A stretch of 64,000 nt of DNA from positions 39,604,520 to 39,668,519 of the forward strand of contig OV121089.1 in NCBI GenBank assembly GCA_921293015.1, written 5' to 3'. The position numbers and the translations under genes were made by a program. Below, piece after piece: positions 49,336 to 62,160 of this stretch. This stretch comes from Phorcus lineatus. Lineage: Eukaryota; Mollusca; Gastropoda; Trochida; Trochidae. The notes beneath the pieces are model-generated. The model had not been told where the DNA came from, did no database searches, and saw only the letters and a list, made by a program, of their open reading frames with translations. Numbering within the stretch: position 1 is the stretch's first letter; each line of letters begins with the position of its first letter.

Positions 49336-51000
49336 AATTACACTAAACTTAAAACAGTAACTAATTAAGGCTGATGGACTATATTTATTTTACTGTAACC
49401 TGGAAGTATGCTCAATCTACTTGATTGACATGACAGAATTTATGCTATATGTTGTGAGTAAAGTGCTTTATGTTATACAAATTTAACAATTCTGAAGAAT
49501 TTGGAAGAATTTAAAGTTTTCAAACACTAAGTAGGTCCTGTTCATGGGCGCATATCACTTACACTATAATTAGGCTTTCTATTTGTGTAGCAAAACTTAA
49601 TGCCCTATTTTGTTACAATCATCACGCGCCAAACAAAGTTTGCAGACAATATACAAATGATGTCAGTGCAATAACTGAAAACCAATAAGGCCTACCTCAA
49701 TAAACTTGCTATATCGAAGAATCATTGTGAGTAGTTGTGCTTGTTTTGGCTTTACAACTTCTTCCTACATTTACCTTTGGCCTGCTATGGAAATGCAAAG
49801 AAGAATGTCATTAATGGTACAATAGTCTAAAACCACCAAATTGATTGAAACTTGTTTAATTTGCTGTTTACATGGAAACACCACTCAATATACTATCTTC
49901 AAGGTTGAACTTTAAAACCTAACTGCCTTACATAAGGATGGATTCAAAACAATAATATTTTCAGAGTTATAAGTGTATTACCAGTGATCAGCTTAGGAAG
50001 TTTTCAACTATGAAGATGAATTATTGAGGTTATGTGAAGAATACAGCTTTTTAACTATTGTTCAATATATTTGACATCCACCATATTGGCAGAATATAAC
50101 TACCACTCTTGGCTGCTTCTTTTACTTGTGAATGATTGTGCTTTTCTTTTTAAATTTAAATAAACCAAATTAGCTTCATGTTTCAACATGTATAACTGAC
50201 TTTTAGGAATAAACAGAATTATGAAATCAGCTTATTGTTCCGGTGTCCTTGGGTCTATTAATACTGGTATTGACCTTGTCACCAGTGTATAATTGTATAA
50301 TATTGTATCGACAGAAATTTCCCCAATATGACTGTCCCTTTCAATAATCCTTGAGTTATCATCTTTACACAGCAGCCAATAGATGGGATAGCATGGAAAG
50401 AATATGCTTTGCCCTCAAAACTCTTTTTTACATACAAAACATTCTATGTAGATTTTTGAATGACAAAAAAAAAGCAACAGAAGAATGAATGTTAGGATTT
50501 CCAAAAGATACTTTTTGAGTTGTCAGAAATATGGTTTTGAACTTGACTTTCAACTTCATAGATTTCTACTTTAGTGTTTGGTATTTTTTTTTTCATTTCA
50601 TGATGTGGTGGCAGTGTAAAAATTTATTTCTGACTAGAAGAGCCAGTCTGTTGACACTATGATATTCTGAAAACACATGATAATTGACAATTTATCACAA
50701 TTTCTCAGTATTTGATATTTTTGCATATATACGTATATTAGTATCCGCTGCAACAAAGTAGGTATTACAATGTCAATGGCATTGGCACTGTCAGTCCATC
50801 TGTTATATACATTGTGTTTGGCTCATAACTTTGTAACTCATTGGCCATTTCATTTCAAATTCATCATGGAAATTCAAACATATGTTATGATGTGTCATTA
50901 TTATGTTATTATAGTAATAGTATTATTTTGGAAATATCAACAACATTTGGCATTTTGGGCAAAAAAGATGAAATTGTGATGAAAACTGTTAAAGAGTCCT
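49336..51000. other. AT-rich DNA without recognisable genes
   Basis: No convincing open frame, RNA gene or repeat. Several AATAAA-type signals occur (for example near 49699 and 50158). GGCTCATAACTTTGTAACTC near 50819 loosely resembles GGCTCATAACTTCTTATC near 60249. Copy 2 is at 58232-59896. Confidence 0.5.
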
Positions 51001-51200
51001 NNNNNNNNNNNNNNNNNNNNNNNNNNNNNNNNNNNNNNNNNNNNNNNNNNNNNNNNNNNNNNNNNNNNNNNNNNNNNNNNNNNNNNNNNNNNNNNNNNNN
51101 NNNNNNNNNNNNNNNNNNNNNNNNNNNNNNNNNNNNNNNNNNNNNNNNNNNNNNNNNNNNNNNNNNNNNNNNNNNNNNNNNNNNNNNNNNNNNNNNNNNN
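51001..51200. other. Assembly gap of 200 N
   Basis: A run of exactly 200 N, probably a default gap size rather than a measured length. It falls where copy 1 of the large duplication stops. Any open frame drawn through it is meaningless. Confidence 0.98.
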
Positions 51201-51644
51201 CGCATGCCAGGAACGACGCAATCAGACACCCGAACGCAACATACATACATCTGGCTGCTGTCTGTGGGGATATTACCGTAATGAGAAGCATTTAAGGGTT
51301 ACAATGTAATGATCATCTATATATAATACAACAGAAAGTTGGAACAGTCTGGATCTCAAAGCGATTCCGTTAGATCATAGAGAGGTAGGGAGTGAATCAA
51401 TGATTTGATTTTAAAATTGGAAGTTTATGTGAGTATTTCAGCCATTAGCGGCGTATTGAAGTTTGATATACCTGTACTTAACATAATGCAGTTGCGAGTC
51501 CTTTGCGGTATATTTATCTATGTTATTATAAACTCTAGTGAACATCTTTCAAGGATTTACGTTTTTTCCGAATTTTTTAGGGGTCTCTCTAACAGTGAAA
51601 TTTTCATTATACGTTGCACATACATGTTTATAATTATTATTATT
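51201..51644. other. Unshared DNA left of the second segment copy
   Basis: 444 bp with no match elsewhere in the window. It joins two palindromic mini-elements and then copy 2 of the large segment; at the equivalent place copy 1 is joined to the satellite domain. It ends in TAATTATTATTATT directly before the first palindrome. No gene seen. Confidence 0.7.
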
Positions 51645-51763
51645 AAGGATTCAGCAATTTTGCTGAATCCTTATTGTTATTGGCGTGTTTTATTATTATT
51701 ATTAAGGATTCAGCAAATTTTGCTGAATCCTTATTGTTATTGGCGTGTTTTATTATTATTATT
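51645..51763. repeat. Two tandem palindromic mini-elements
   Basis: Palindromes at 51645-51672 (TT loop) and 51704-51732 (14-bp arms), each with tail and (ATT)n. With the one at 51764-51791 they form a three-copy cluster. Here the palindromes sit beside unshared DNA rather than beside a unit terminus. Confidence 0.88.
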
Positions 51764-51834
51764 AAGGATTCAGCAATTTTGCTGAATCCTTATTGTTATT
51801 GGCGTGTTTTATTATTATTATTATTATTATTATT

Positions 51835-54800
51835 TTTTTTTTTTTTTTTTTTTTTATTCCACGATTCTTGTTAACAAGATTCAGCCCAAACCGCTAAAGC
51901 TATTAAAGCCAAACTTACCAGCCTGGTAGAGCTTCATGAGGAGATCCTGCAATAAGCTTTTGGGCTTAATCGGCTTAAGCGTTAAAGGCACAGTAGCACT
52001 CAAAGTGCGAAAAATTAACATGGGAAAATTTTTCACAATGCACTTAGAGACTTGCAACTTGTTTTAAACGATGCACAGTAACATTACAAGCAAAAAAGTC
52101 AATCATGGCAAATTCGTAGCATCAGTAGTTTGGCCGCCATATTGCTTTATTTGGACGTTTTGAAATTTACGGACCCCATGCATCTTTGAGAATCTTCTTC
52201 TCTGAAGATACTTGCATCTAAGAGCTGAAATTCATACTCGATGTAGCTGAAGCATTGTAATTTTGAATTTGACTTTTTCAAGGTCCTAACATTAAAACTT
52301 TTTTCTCAGCAACCCTTCAAAGTCGGGCGACTTAGCTCATGTAATCATGTTCAAAGGGAGATAACTCAAAACGTTACACTCACAATTGCACCATTTTTTC
52401 AAGAATGTAAGACCAGTATGTGCACTTTATGAAACTGTTAAAACATTGATCGCGAACAGTCATTTTCCTTCACAATAATCGATCAAAAACAGCAAAAGTA
52501 TGTTAACAAAAAATTAACATGGGCTAAATTTTTTAAATGCACTTAGAGACTTGAAACTTAATTTGAAAGAAGCGTAAGCAAAATACAAACAAAAAAGTCA
52601 ATCATGACGAATTCATAAGTATTATAGTTTTTTCGCATTATGAACTTTTTTGTTCCAGAAATTGCTTGTCATTATTAAGCGATTCTTGTGGACACGATTC
52701 AGCTCAAACCGCTAAAGCTATGACAGCCAAACTTACCAGTCTGATAGAACTTCATGAGACGACGCCACAATAAGCTTTTGGGCTTATTCGGATTAAGCGT
52801 TAAAGGCACAGTACGATCCAAAGTTCGAAAAATTAACATGGGATTTTTTTTCAAAATGCACTTATAGATTTGCAGCTTATTTCAAACGAACGGCAAGAAC
52901 ATTTGAAGCAAAAAATTAAATCATGGTCAATTCCTAGCATAAATAGTTTTTCCGCCATATTGCTTTTATTGACTTTTTGAGATGCATCTTTAAAAATCTT
53001 CTTCTCTGAAGATATTTGCATCTAAGAGCTCAAACTCTCCAATAATCTATCTGAGACATTGGGAATTTCAGGGTGATTCAGATTTTGATGTCAGTCCAAT
53101 ATTTTTTTCTTACCACTTCTTTGCAAAAACCGGAGTATGCTTCGGAGATAAGGTTAGATGAAACTTGCTGCTGTAGATTAATGCATGCTCTAATCTTCAT
53201 GAAAATTTCAGTGAAGCTGGCTCTGATAGAGCTCCATGAGAAGATCCTGCAATAAGCTTTTGGGCTTAATCGGCTTAAGCGTTAAAGGCACAGTACGATC
53301 CAAAAATCCAAAAATTAACATGGGAAAATTTTTCAAAATGCACTTAGAGACTTTAAACTTTTTTTAAACTATGGGCAATAACATTGCAAGCAAAAAAGTA
53401 AAGCATGGCGAATTCGTAGCATGAATACTTTCGCCGCCATTTTGCTTTTTTTGACGTTTTGAAATTTCCGGACCCTTTGCATCTTTGAGAATCTTCTTCT
53501 CTGAAGATACTTGCATCTCAGAGCTGAAACTCTCCAATTGTGTAGTGAAGGCATTGGGTATTTTATGGTCTTTTTGAGTTTGATGGAAATCTAATATTTA
53601 TTTCTCAGCAACCCTTCAAAGTCGGGCAACTTAGCTCATATAAGCATGTTCAAAGGTAGATAACTCAAAAAGTTAGACTCACAATTGCAATAGTTTTTCT
53701 GGAATGTAAGGCCAGTATGTGGACTTGATGAAACTGTTAAAACATTGATCGCGAACAGTCAATTTCGTTCACAATAAACGATCAAAAACAGCAAAAATAT
53801 GTTTACAAAAAATTAACATGGGCTAATTTTTAAAAATGCATTTAGAGACTTGAAACTTGTTTTGAATGAAGCGTAATAACAGTATGAACAAAAAAGTAAA
53901 TCATGACGATTTCATACGTATTATAGTTTTTGCACATTATCAACTTATTTGTTCCAGAAATAGGTTTCCATTATTCCACGATTCTTGTTAACACGATTCA
54001 GCCTAAACTGCTAAAGCGATTACAGCCAAACTTGCCAGTCAGATAGAACTTCTGAAGGCGAAGCCACAATAAGCTTTTGGGCATAATCGGATTAAGCGTT
54101 AAAGGCACAGTGCGATCCAAATTTAGAAAAATTAACACGGAATTTTTTTTCAAAATGCACTTAGAGACTTGCAACATTTTGGAAACGATGGGCAATAGTA
54201 ATACGAGAAAAAAGTCAATCATAGCCAAGTTTTTGCATGAATAGTGTGGCCGCCACATTGCTTTTTTGACTTTTTGAGAATTCTGACCCCATGCACCTTT
54301 GAGAATCTTTTTCTCTGAAGATACTTGCATCTCAGAGCTGAAACTCTACAATTGTGTAGCGGAGGCATTGGGAAGTTCATGGTCTTTTTGAGTTTGATGA
54401 AAGTCTAATATTTGTTCTTCAGCAACCCTTCAAAGTCGGGCGACTTATTTCATGTAAGCATGTTCAAAGAGAGATAACTCTGAAAGTTAGCATAACAATT
54501 GCACCATTTTTACAGGATTGTAAAACCAGTATGTGCACTTTACGAAACTATTAAAACACTGATCGCAAACAGTCATTTTCGTTCACAATAAAGGATAAAA
54601 AACAGCAACAATCATTTGACCGAACTTAACATGGGGTAATTTTTTTAAAATGCACTTACAGTCTTTAGACCTGTTTTCAAGGATGTGCAATAACAGTACA
54701 AACAAAAAATTAAAACATGACGAATCCCTAGCCAAGGCAGTGCACTATAACAAGTTTTTCTCAGTGTTTGCAAATTTACAATTCTTTGCTCACAGCGACC

Positions 54801-54916
54801 CCTCAAAGTTTGTGAATTTTTAAAAATTTCAAACTTCAAATACAGATATATATATCTCAAAAACCTACCCGTCGAATTGCATGATTTTTACAGGACATTC
54901 AGACTACGTTCATATC
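51835..54916 (+). repeat. Degenerate class X-like satellite tail, copy 2
   Basis: Same as 42939-46020 at +8896: about 3 kb of diverged X-type modules without the hairpin terminus, fading after CCTACCCGTCGAATTGC. Confidence 0.82.
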
Positions 54917-56449
54917 TTTCAGTAACAAAATAGCTCGTTAACAGTGTTTTATGTATAACTATATATGATAGGCTGAAATGTCAAACGGCACCTAGGTAAA
55001 CAAAAATGATATGAAACGATTTACCATAACCAAAGAAACAGAAAAGTCTACTACGGTAATTTTGTTAGAATCGTAGTTGAAGATTTATGATCGATTTGCT
55101 TTCTCATTCGTTTTATAAGGCTATTCACTGTAGCGCTATGCAGGGACCTTATATACAAGGTCCCTGCGCTATGGTAGCTCGGCTCTCTCAGCGCGAGAGT
55201 ACGGCTTCAAGTAAGCCTTAATACCATATACAGTCAGTCAGTCATATACAGTCAGCTCTTCAGGCGACAATGATGGCCATAGGTTTGTCCTTATTCAAAA
55301 TGCATATAAAGACATGCAACTTCTTTCAAAGCTTGTGCAGTATCATTACAAACGAAGTAAATCACAGCAACTTCTAAGTAAGTATACCCTTTTGCAACTA
55401 TCTACGCTTGTTCGTCACATGTAAATTGAAACAGACGTAAAATATCCACAAATACGCCATACATGACAAAATAATCTTCTTTTTCAATATGCATCTTAAA
55501 GGTGCATTGCGACTCAACTTGAACATGGCAAACATTCATAATGGTAATAGAATTTTAGAGTTTTGAATTAACTTTTTACTAACTACACTGGCAAATTCTC
55601 ATGGAAACTAACATTTCAGGAATTAATGTCTGTGTAAGGAATATTATACATTTAATAACCCGCAGAAACTTTTGGACGAACTTGGCCTTAAAGGAGTGTT
55701 CGCTAAATGTGACACAAATTGACATCTGAATCCTTATTGTTATTGACGAAATTATTGTTGTTGTTGTTGTTGTCGATTGTTGCAGTTGTGGGCATTTCTC
55801 CTACTTATGTCTGTTTGTATTTAAAGGGTGACAGAGTATGTTGTTGAAGTCAAACGTGTAGAGCATCATATATGGTTTTATCTTTTTCAGAACAGTTGTT
55901 ATTGTCTGAAAGTCACCATTTAAGTGCTTAACAATTCAGCATACTCAAAAAACAAGGTTAAAGTGTGATCGAAAACCGGACAATGGCGCGCGTCAATGAA
56001 TCAAACGTCCTGTTTTAAACTGATTTACAAAAAAACAAAAAGATATATATTGATATTTTAGCAATAAATATTCAGCTCTAGAGGGGCAATTTGAACATAA
56101 CTTAACACTTATAATATCAACAAGGTTAAAAAGTGATCAAAAACCGGACAATCGCGCGCGTCAATGAATCAAATGTCCTGTTTTAAACTGATTTACAAAA
56201 GACACAAAGATAAAATAATGATTGGTCGTGTTTAGTAGGTCATTTGAATACTATATCTTTTCATTTCATTTATAGAGCCGGATTTTTTAAAATAAATCTT
56301 TGATAACAAGAAAATATCTAACTTTGGATATTTTAGCAATAAATATACAACTTTAGAGTGGCGATTTGAACATTACTGAACAGTTATAGTATTTTTGCTC
56401 AAGATGATTTCAGCCATAGAAAAAATCATCAAAAATACACAATATCACT

Positions 56450-56858
56450 TCAAAGAGCCACTCTGTGATTTAAATAACATTTTATTTACCTTTTATATGA
56501 AGCTAAATGTTTTGTGTGTTGATATAAAATCAAAACATCTAAACTTCTCATGTAAATGCACAGAGGTGTAGATACCACGTCCAATTTACATGGATTCTAA
56601 TTATATAACCTAACAAAAACTATCAATTCCTAACTGCCCTCCTGGCTGTTTTACATGCGTCTGCAAAATGACGTTTGACTATTTGGCGCGCCACTGTCCG
56701 GTTTTCGATCATAATCACGACCCTCTACCTTCATATTGTCACTGTAAAAACCAACAAGCTTTAAAATGTGTCTTTTTGGTTGATACTTCGAGATCAAATG
56801 ACAACATTGATTAAGTTTGGCAGATATGACTCCACAAACTCACGGGGTGCACTTTATA
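56450..56858 (-). mobile_element. Diverged TTAA-type inverted-repeat element, copy 2
   Basis: Same element as 47554-47962, present because it lies inside the large duplication. It is not an independent insertion. Confidence 0.75.
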
Positions 56859-57979
56859 ACAGTGGATTTATTTTGGTGGTTTGCCTATGCCGTTCTCTCG
56901 CGAGTTACAAACCTTTGAAGGTTAATCTTGTTTGATTGCTGATAACGGCTTACACACAGATCACGTGTGCGGCGTATATCAATCAGAAGGGGTTCCACAG
57001 GTCACGTGTGCGGCGTATATGAATCAGAATTGGGTTCTTACATGACACAAGACTGCAATTTGTAAAAAAACAAAACAATTTAATATAATTTTTTTTTATC
57101 AATTGATAATTTTTCTCAACGGTTTCCACATCGCTTCACCCTATCTAAGCATTATATAATGCGTATGAATATGCTCCCAATCAAGTGCGGCTAACATTGT
57201 CGGGAGTACAGAGAAGCGAGGTGAGAGGCAGTAATCGTTGTGTTGGCAGATTTTAGGTTTAAAAAACAGTTTGAAATGAGTTGTGTGCTTCTTTCGCGTT
57301 CATTCAACACATTCGGTTGTTTTTCTGTCGAAGTATATCATGTTTTGACAATAAGAATCATTGTCAGCCGTCTTGATAGAGTTTCAACAATCGCGAGCGT
57401 TGACCCACGTACCATTCAAAATGGCGGCCTAGATAAATAGCGTTCATCAGCTTCATCGGTCTCATGATAATATATATTGTCGCGAACATTTTCTTGAAAA
57501 TTGTGTGACAAAATTTAAGCTCTGAATGCTTCAATTGTCATTAACCTTTACAGCATAAATCCATAAGTATAATCAACTAATAAGTGAGAGGCCTTGATTC
57601 CCAAATATAGTGTGTTGTCTCTGTAATGACGCAGTAAATTTAATCAGTGGAGGTCACTGGAGGATGTTCATGATATTACATTATTTTCATTACAGATTGA
57701 AAGTGAGTTTTAGAAAACTTTGCATGGTTGGTTATTCAAAACGTATCAAGGTTATGGAAAGGGTTTTTTATGTATTTCATTTCATAACATGTTGGGGGAC
57801 AACATTGCATAACATCATGTTTTTAATTATTTATTTCGGAAGTAGTGTCAAATATTTGATTCACACTACTTGCGTTGAAACATTATTTTGGAGTTAATGA
57901 AAATAATTACAATCCAAAAGGCAACTTCTCAGTCACATTTTCATTTATTTTGTACCAACAAATATTTGATCATGCTGCA

Positions 57980-58231
57980 ATGTCGGATGACCTTGATAGC
58001 CATGGTCAAGATAAAAAGATATTTAATACAGAAATCAGTAATTTTGGTATTTCATTTTCACATTTTGAAATGTGGGGATTTATGCAATTGAATTCTAAGG
58101 ACATCAGATCATTAAAGTGGCGTTTTAAAAAGAAACTTTATCAAGTACTTAGGAAGGGTAAATCAGTCTATATAGTTGCAGTTTTTAAATCAAATGAAAC
58201 ATTTCCATATCGTACAAGCTCACACGTGTAA
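57980..58231 (+). CDS. Hypothetical 83-residue open frame, copy 2
   Basis: Identical to 49084-49335 through the large duplication. It gives no independent support for coding, because the surrounding non-coding DNA is equally identical. Confidence 0.15.
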   Translation: MSDDLDSHGQDKKIFNTEISNFGISFSHFEMWGFMQLNSKDIRSLKWRFKKKLYQVLRKGKSVYIVAVFKSNETFPYRTSSHV

Positions 58232-59896
58232 AATTACACTAAACTTAAAACAGTAACTAATTAAGGCTGATGGACTATATTTATTTTACTGTAACCTGGA
58301 AGTATGCTCAATCTACTTGATTGACATGACAGAATTTATGCTATATGTTGTGAGTAAAGTGCTTTATGTTATACAAATTTAACAATTCTGAAGAATTTGG
58401 AAGAATTTAAAGTTTTCAAACACTAAGTAGGTCCTGTTCATGGGCGCATATCACTTACACTATAATTAGGCTTTCTATTTGTGTAGCAAAACTTAATGCC
58501 CTATTTTGTTACAATCATCACGCGCCAAACAAAGTTTGCAGACAATATACAAATGATGTCAGTGCAATAACTGAAAACCAATAAGGCCTACCTCAATAAA
58601 CTTGCTATATCGAAGAATCATTGTGAGTAGTTGTGCTTGTTTTGGCTTTACAACTTCTTCCTACATTTACCTTTGGCCTGCTATGGAAATGCAAAGAAGA
58701 ATGTCATTAATGGTACAATAGTCTAAAACCACCAAATTGATTGAAACTTGTTTAATTTGCTGTTTACATGGAAACACCACTCAATATACTATCTTCAAGG
58801 TTGAACTTTAAAACCTAACTGCCTTACATAAGGATGGATTCAAAACAATAATATTTTCAGAGTTATAAGTGTATTACCAGTGATCAGCTTAGGAAGTTTT
58901 CAACTATGAAGATGAATTATTGAGGTTATGTGAAGAATACAGCTTTTTAACTATTGTTCAATATATTTGACATCCACCATATTGGCAGAATATAACTACC
59001 ACTCTTGGCTGCTTCTTTTACTTGTGAATGATTGTGCTTTTCTTTTTAAATTTAAATAAACCAAATTAGCTTCATGTTTCAACATGTATAACTGACTTTT
59101 AGGAATAAACAGAATTATGAAATCAGCTTATTGTTCCGGTGTCCTTGGGTCTATTAATACTGGTATTGACCTTGTCACCAGTGTATAATTGTATAATATT
59201 GTATCGACAGAAATTTCCCCAATATGACTGTCCCTTTCAATAATCCTTGAGTTATCATCTTTACACAGCAGCCAATAGATGGGATAGCATGGAAAGAATA
59301 TGCTTTGCCCTCAAAACTCTTTTTTACATACAAAACATTCTATGTAGATTTTTGAATGACAAAAAAAAAGCAACAGAAGAATGAATGTTAGGATTTCCAA
59401 AAGATACTTTTTGAGTTGTCAGAAATATGGTTTTGAACTTGACTTTCAACTTCATAGATTTCTACTTTAGTGTTTGGTATTTTTTTTTTCATTTCATGAT
59501 GTGGTGGCAGTGTAAAAATTTATTTCTGACTAGAAGAGCCAGTCTGTTGACACTATGATATTCTGAAAACACATGATAATTGACAATTTATCACAATTTC
59601 TCAGTATTTGATATTTTTGCATATATACGTATATTAGTATCCGCTGCAACAAAGTAGGTATTACAATGTCAATGGCATTGGCACTGTCAGTCCATCTGTT
59701 ATATACATTGTGTTTGGCTCATAACTTTGTAACTCATTGGCCATTTCATTTCAAATTCATCATGGAAATTCAAACATATGTTATGATGTGTCATTATTAT
59801 GTTATTATAGTAATAGTATTATTTTGGAAATATCAACAACATTTGGCATTTTGGGCAAAAAAGATGAAATTGTGATGAAAACTGTTAAAGAGTCCT

Positions 59897-62160
59897 GTCT
59901 CACTCATATTCTCAAGTAATGATGTCATTGTTATCAAATTATGTATGAACATGTATAATTATATGACGGAGTCTCAGGGTTAAAAAATTTTAAATTTGAA
60001 GAAAATGGCCTGCGTTTTTTGGTAAAAAGCGGTGCCTCAATGTTGATGCATGTTTCTCCCTGCAATGATACTAGCAGCCGCGTTTTAAGTAAATAACTCT
60101 TTTTACGCAGTATTAAACGGCATATCTTCTCACCTTAAATCTGGCATAATAAGTCATAATAGCTGAAAGGGTTGATTTTTTTCCCCTCATTTTGGACATT
60201 TGTGAAAATGTGGTGTCTCAATTCAATCAAAGTTAAAAAAGTCCTCTCCGGCTCATAACTTCTTATCTAATGGTCAGATTTTGCTTCAAGTGGGTATTAG
60301 ATGCTATATATTTGAAGGTGTGTCTAGATAAACATTTTTGAAGTATTTGTCTTAACATTTTGTTTGTGGGGAAATGCTTTATATTTTGAAGACAATTGTA
60401 GCAAGTCCTGCATGGATCATAACTAGTTCTCTTTTTCACCTTGTTAGAGGTAAAATTCATCCCAGAGATCCAGAAATACATGACAGATCATATGGAGATA
60501 AAAAATTACAAGATGTTAAATTTTTTGGCCTGAAACATCACAACAAAGAGACTTAAGTGATCCTTTTCTCTCCACCAATGCTATTTTGTCCATTTGGATT
60601 TCAATGTGTATTGTGATCACAAACATGAGGGAATATATGTGAAAATTTCGCTAACTTTGTCACAAATTTGTTGATTCTATTTTGTTATGATTGAGTTTGC
60701 TCCATTTTATCTGTTTATTATTATAAATGGATTTTGAATAGATTGTACATAGCCTCATTACCTACAGAGGCAACAGCTCTTTTTCTATCCAATATACATA
60801 AATAAAATAAAAATGGAATAACACACAATGTTAAAAGCCTTTTTTTATTATGTGATAATGATTTTTTTTCTTAGTTGATAAGAAATTAACATCACATGTT
60901 TACTCTTTTCTTTGATTTTGTAATTAAACAGTGAGTTAATGTCAAAGGAATAGAGTAATACTAATGATTCTGTTAGCATGCTGGTCTGCAGAAATTTTTG
61001 TTCCACCAATGGCAGGAAAACTATTTATCCGACTCTTTTCAAAGTTTGCACATATCTTCTTCACTATCCTGAGGGGTGTAGTGCAAATTTTCAATCAATT
61101 TCACCAAAGTGAATATATTGTACAGATTTCTATGCTTTGTACTAAGTCATATCCTCAGGTTCAAATTTGCGTGACAAATTAGAGAGAGATTAACTGATTC
61201 TTTTATAATTTTCCATTCTTTTAGGAGTGCCCTTTTGAACATTTAATATTGAAGTGTTATGTGTTGTACTAAGTCATATCTTAGGTAGGAATTTGTCGGA
61301 CTAAAAGTTGCAGTTGTATGAAACAAGTGATATTGTGATTTCTTTCTTACTTGTTGTAATTTTCAGTGTTTGAAAGAGTGTTTAGAAATAAAAACTAATG
61401 TGAACCATTTGAACACATCACATCTACTAGTCTTTATTAAGGGACATCAAAGTTATGGGAAGTTTCCAGTATTTAGTTGATCAGGGATAAACGTAAAGGG
61501 GTATAAGTGAATTACCGTCACCCTTTGCTTCATCATGTGTTTGTACAATGTACATCAGTATCGCAATTTATGAGCAAGGTTACAAATCACAATTATTCTA
61601 AGCTTTTTGATGAATCTGTATATACCGCTTATTATACACATACATTTAATCAGCTCATCTTTTCAATGAATGAATGACCATGACCATTTCTAAATGAACA
61701 TGACCACAATTTATATGACCAAATCTTTTCCTTAAATATTGCATAGAAAAGATGCAGTGACATCTGAACACCTAAATCTAAATTTCTTAATGAAATACGC
61801 TCATGCATTAATGGTGAAGCACCCAGTTGTTTTTGCAGATGATTTCTTCTGATAATTGCATAAAGTATCTCTGCCCTTAACTTTAAACAACTTTTTAACA
61901 ATTTTAAGACTAACAGTTTGAAAAGTAGAATTAAGTAATTCAAGTTGAAAAAATTATTCCATATTTCTCAACGGTTTTGTCAATTTTGGATATAAAAAAT
62001 TATATTTTAAGGCGCAGATGACCACAACTAATGTGTTTAATAAAATTTGGTGTAAAAAAATGCATGTTTTACTTATTACTGACAATCTGCTTTCAAGTAA
62101 TCCACCATATAAGTTATTGGGAAATATGTATGTTTTCAAGTAATAAATATAATTCCCAAG
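59897..62160. other. Unshared AT-rich DNA
   Basis: No recognisable gene. A short direct repeat, TTGTACTAAGTCATATC, occurs at about 61137 and 61265. The weak frame at 60374-60556 is listed separately. The open frame at 60964-61182 shows no domain and I do not call it. Confidence 0.5.
60374..60556 (+). CDS. Weak 60-residue open frame
   Basis: ATG at 60374 and a stop at 60554. It has a hydrophobic start (ILKTIVASPAWIITSSLF) and then a polar, basic end (GKIHPRDPEIHDRSYGDKK). An opposing frame overlaps it on the minus strand. No domain is recognised; it is most likely a chance frame. Confidence 0.1.
   Translation: MLYILKTIVASPAWIITSSLFHLVRGKIHPRDPEIHDRSYGDKKLQDVKFFGLKHHNKET

Larger units (their letters stand above)
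42866..51000 (+). repeat. Large duplicated segment, copy 1
   Basis: Repeated at 51762-59896 with a constant offset of 8896 bp. All landmarks compared are the same, including a 23-T run, a 9-A run and a 10-T run, and no indel was seen. The segment covers one palindromic mini-element, the degenerate satellite tail and about 5 kb of non-satellite DNA. It ends at the run of N. Confidence 0.93.
51762..59896 (+). repeat. Large duplicated segment, copy 2
   Basis: Copy of 42866-51000 at +8896. Contained features: palindrome 51764-51791, satellite tail 51835-54916, hairpin 55140-55167, solo tail 55726-55773, CCGGACA duplication 55954-56396, TTAA-type element 56450-56858, E-box repeat 56955-57037, promoter-like stretch 57149-57228 and hypothetical frame 57980-58231. 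Sequence continues past 59896 where copy 1 runs into N. Confidence 0.93.

Noticed and set aside
50841-51291. Long frames crossing the N run
   Set aside because: The middle is unknown sequence, so these are artefacts of translating N.
57240-57440. Agreement of frames between the two 8.1-kb copies as evidence of coding
   Set aside because: The copies look identical in coding and non-coding parts alike, so conservation says nothing about selection.
61650-61943. 97-residue minus-strand frame
   Set aside because: Leucine/lysine-rich composition is expected from AT-rich DNA and no family is recognised.
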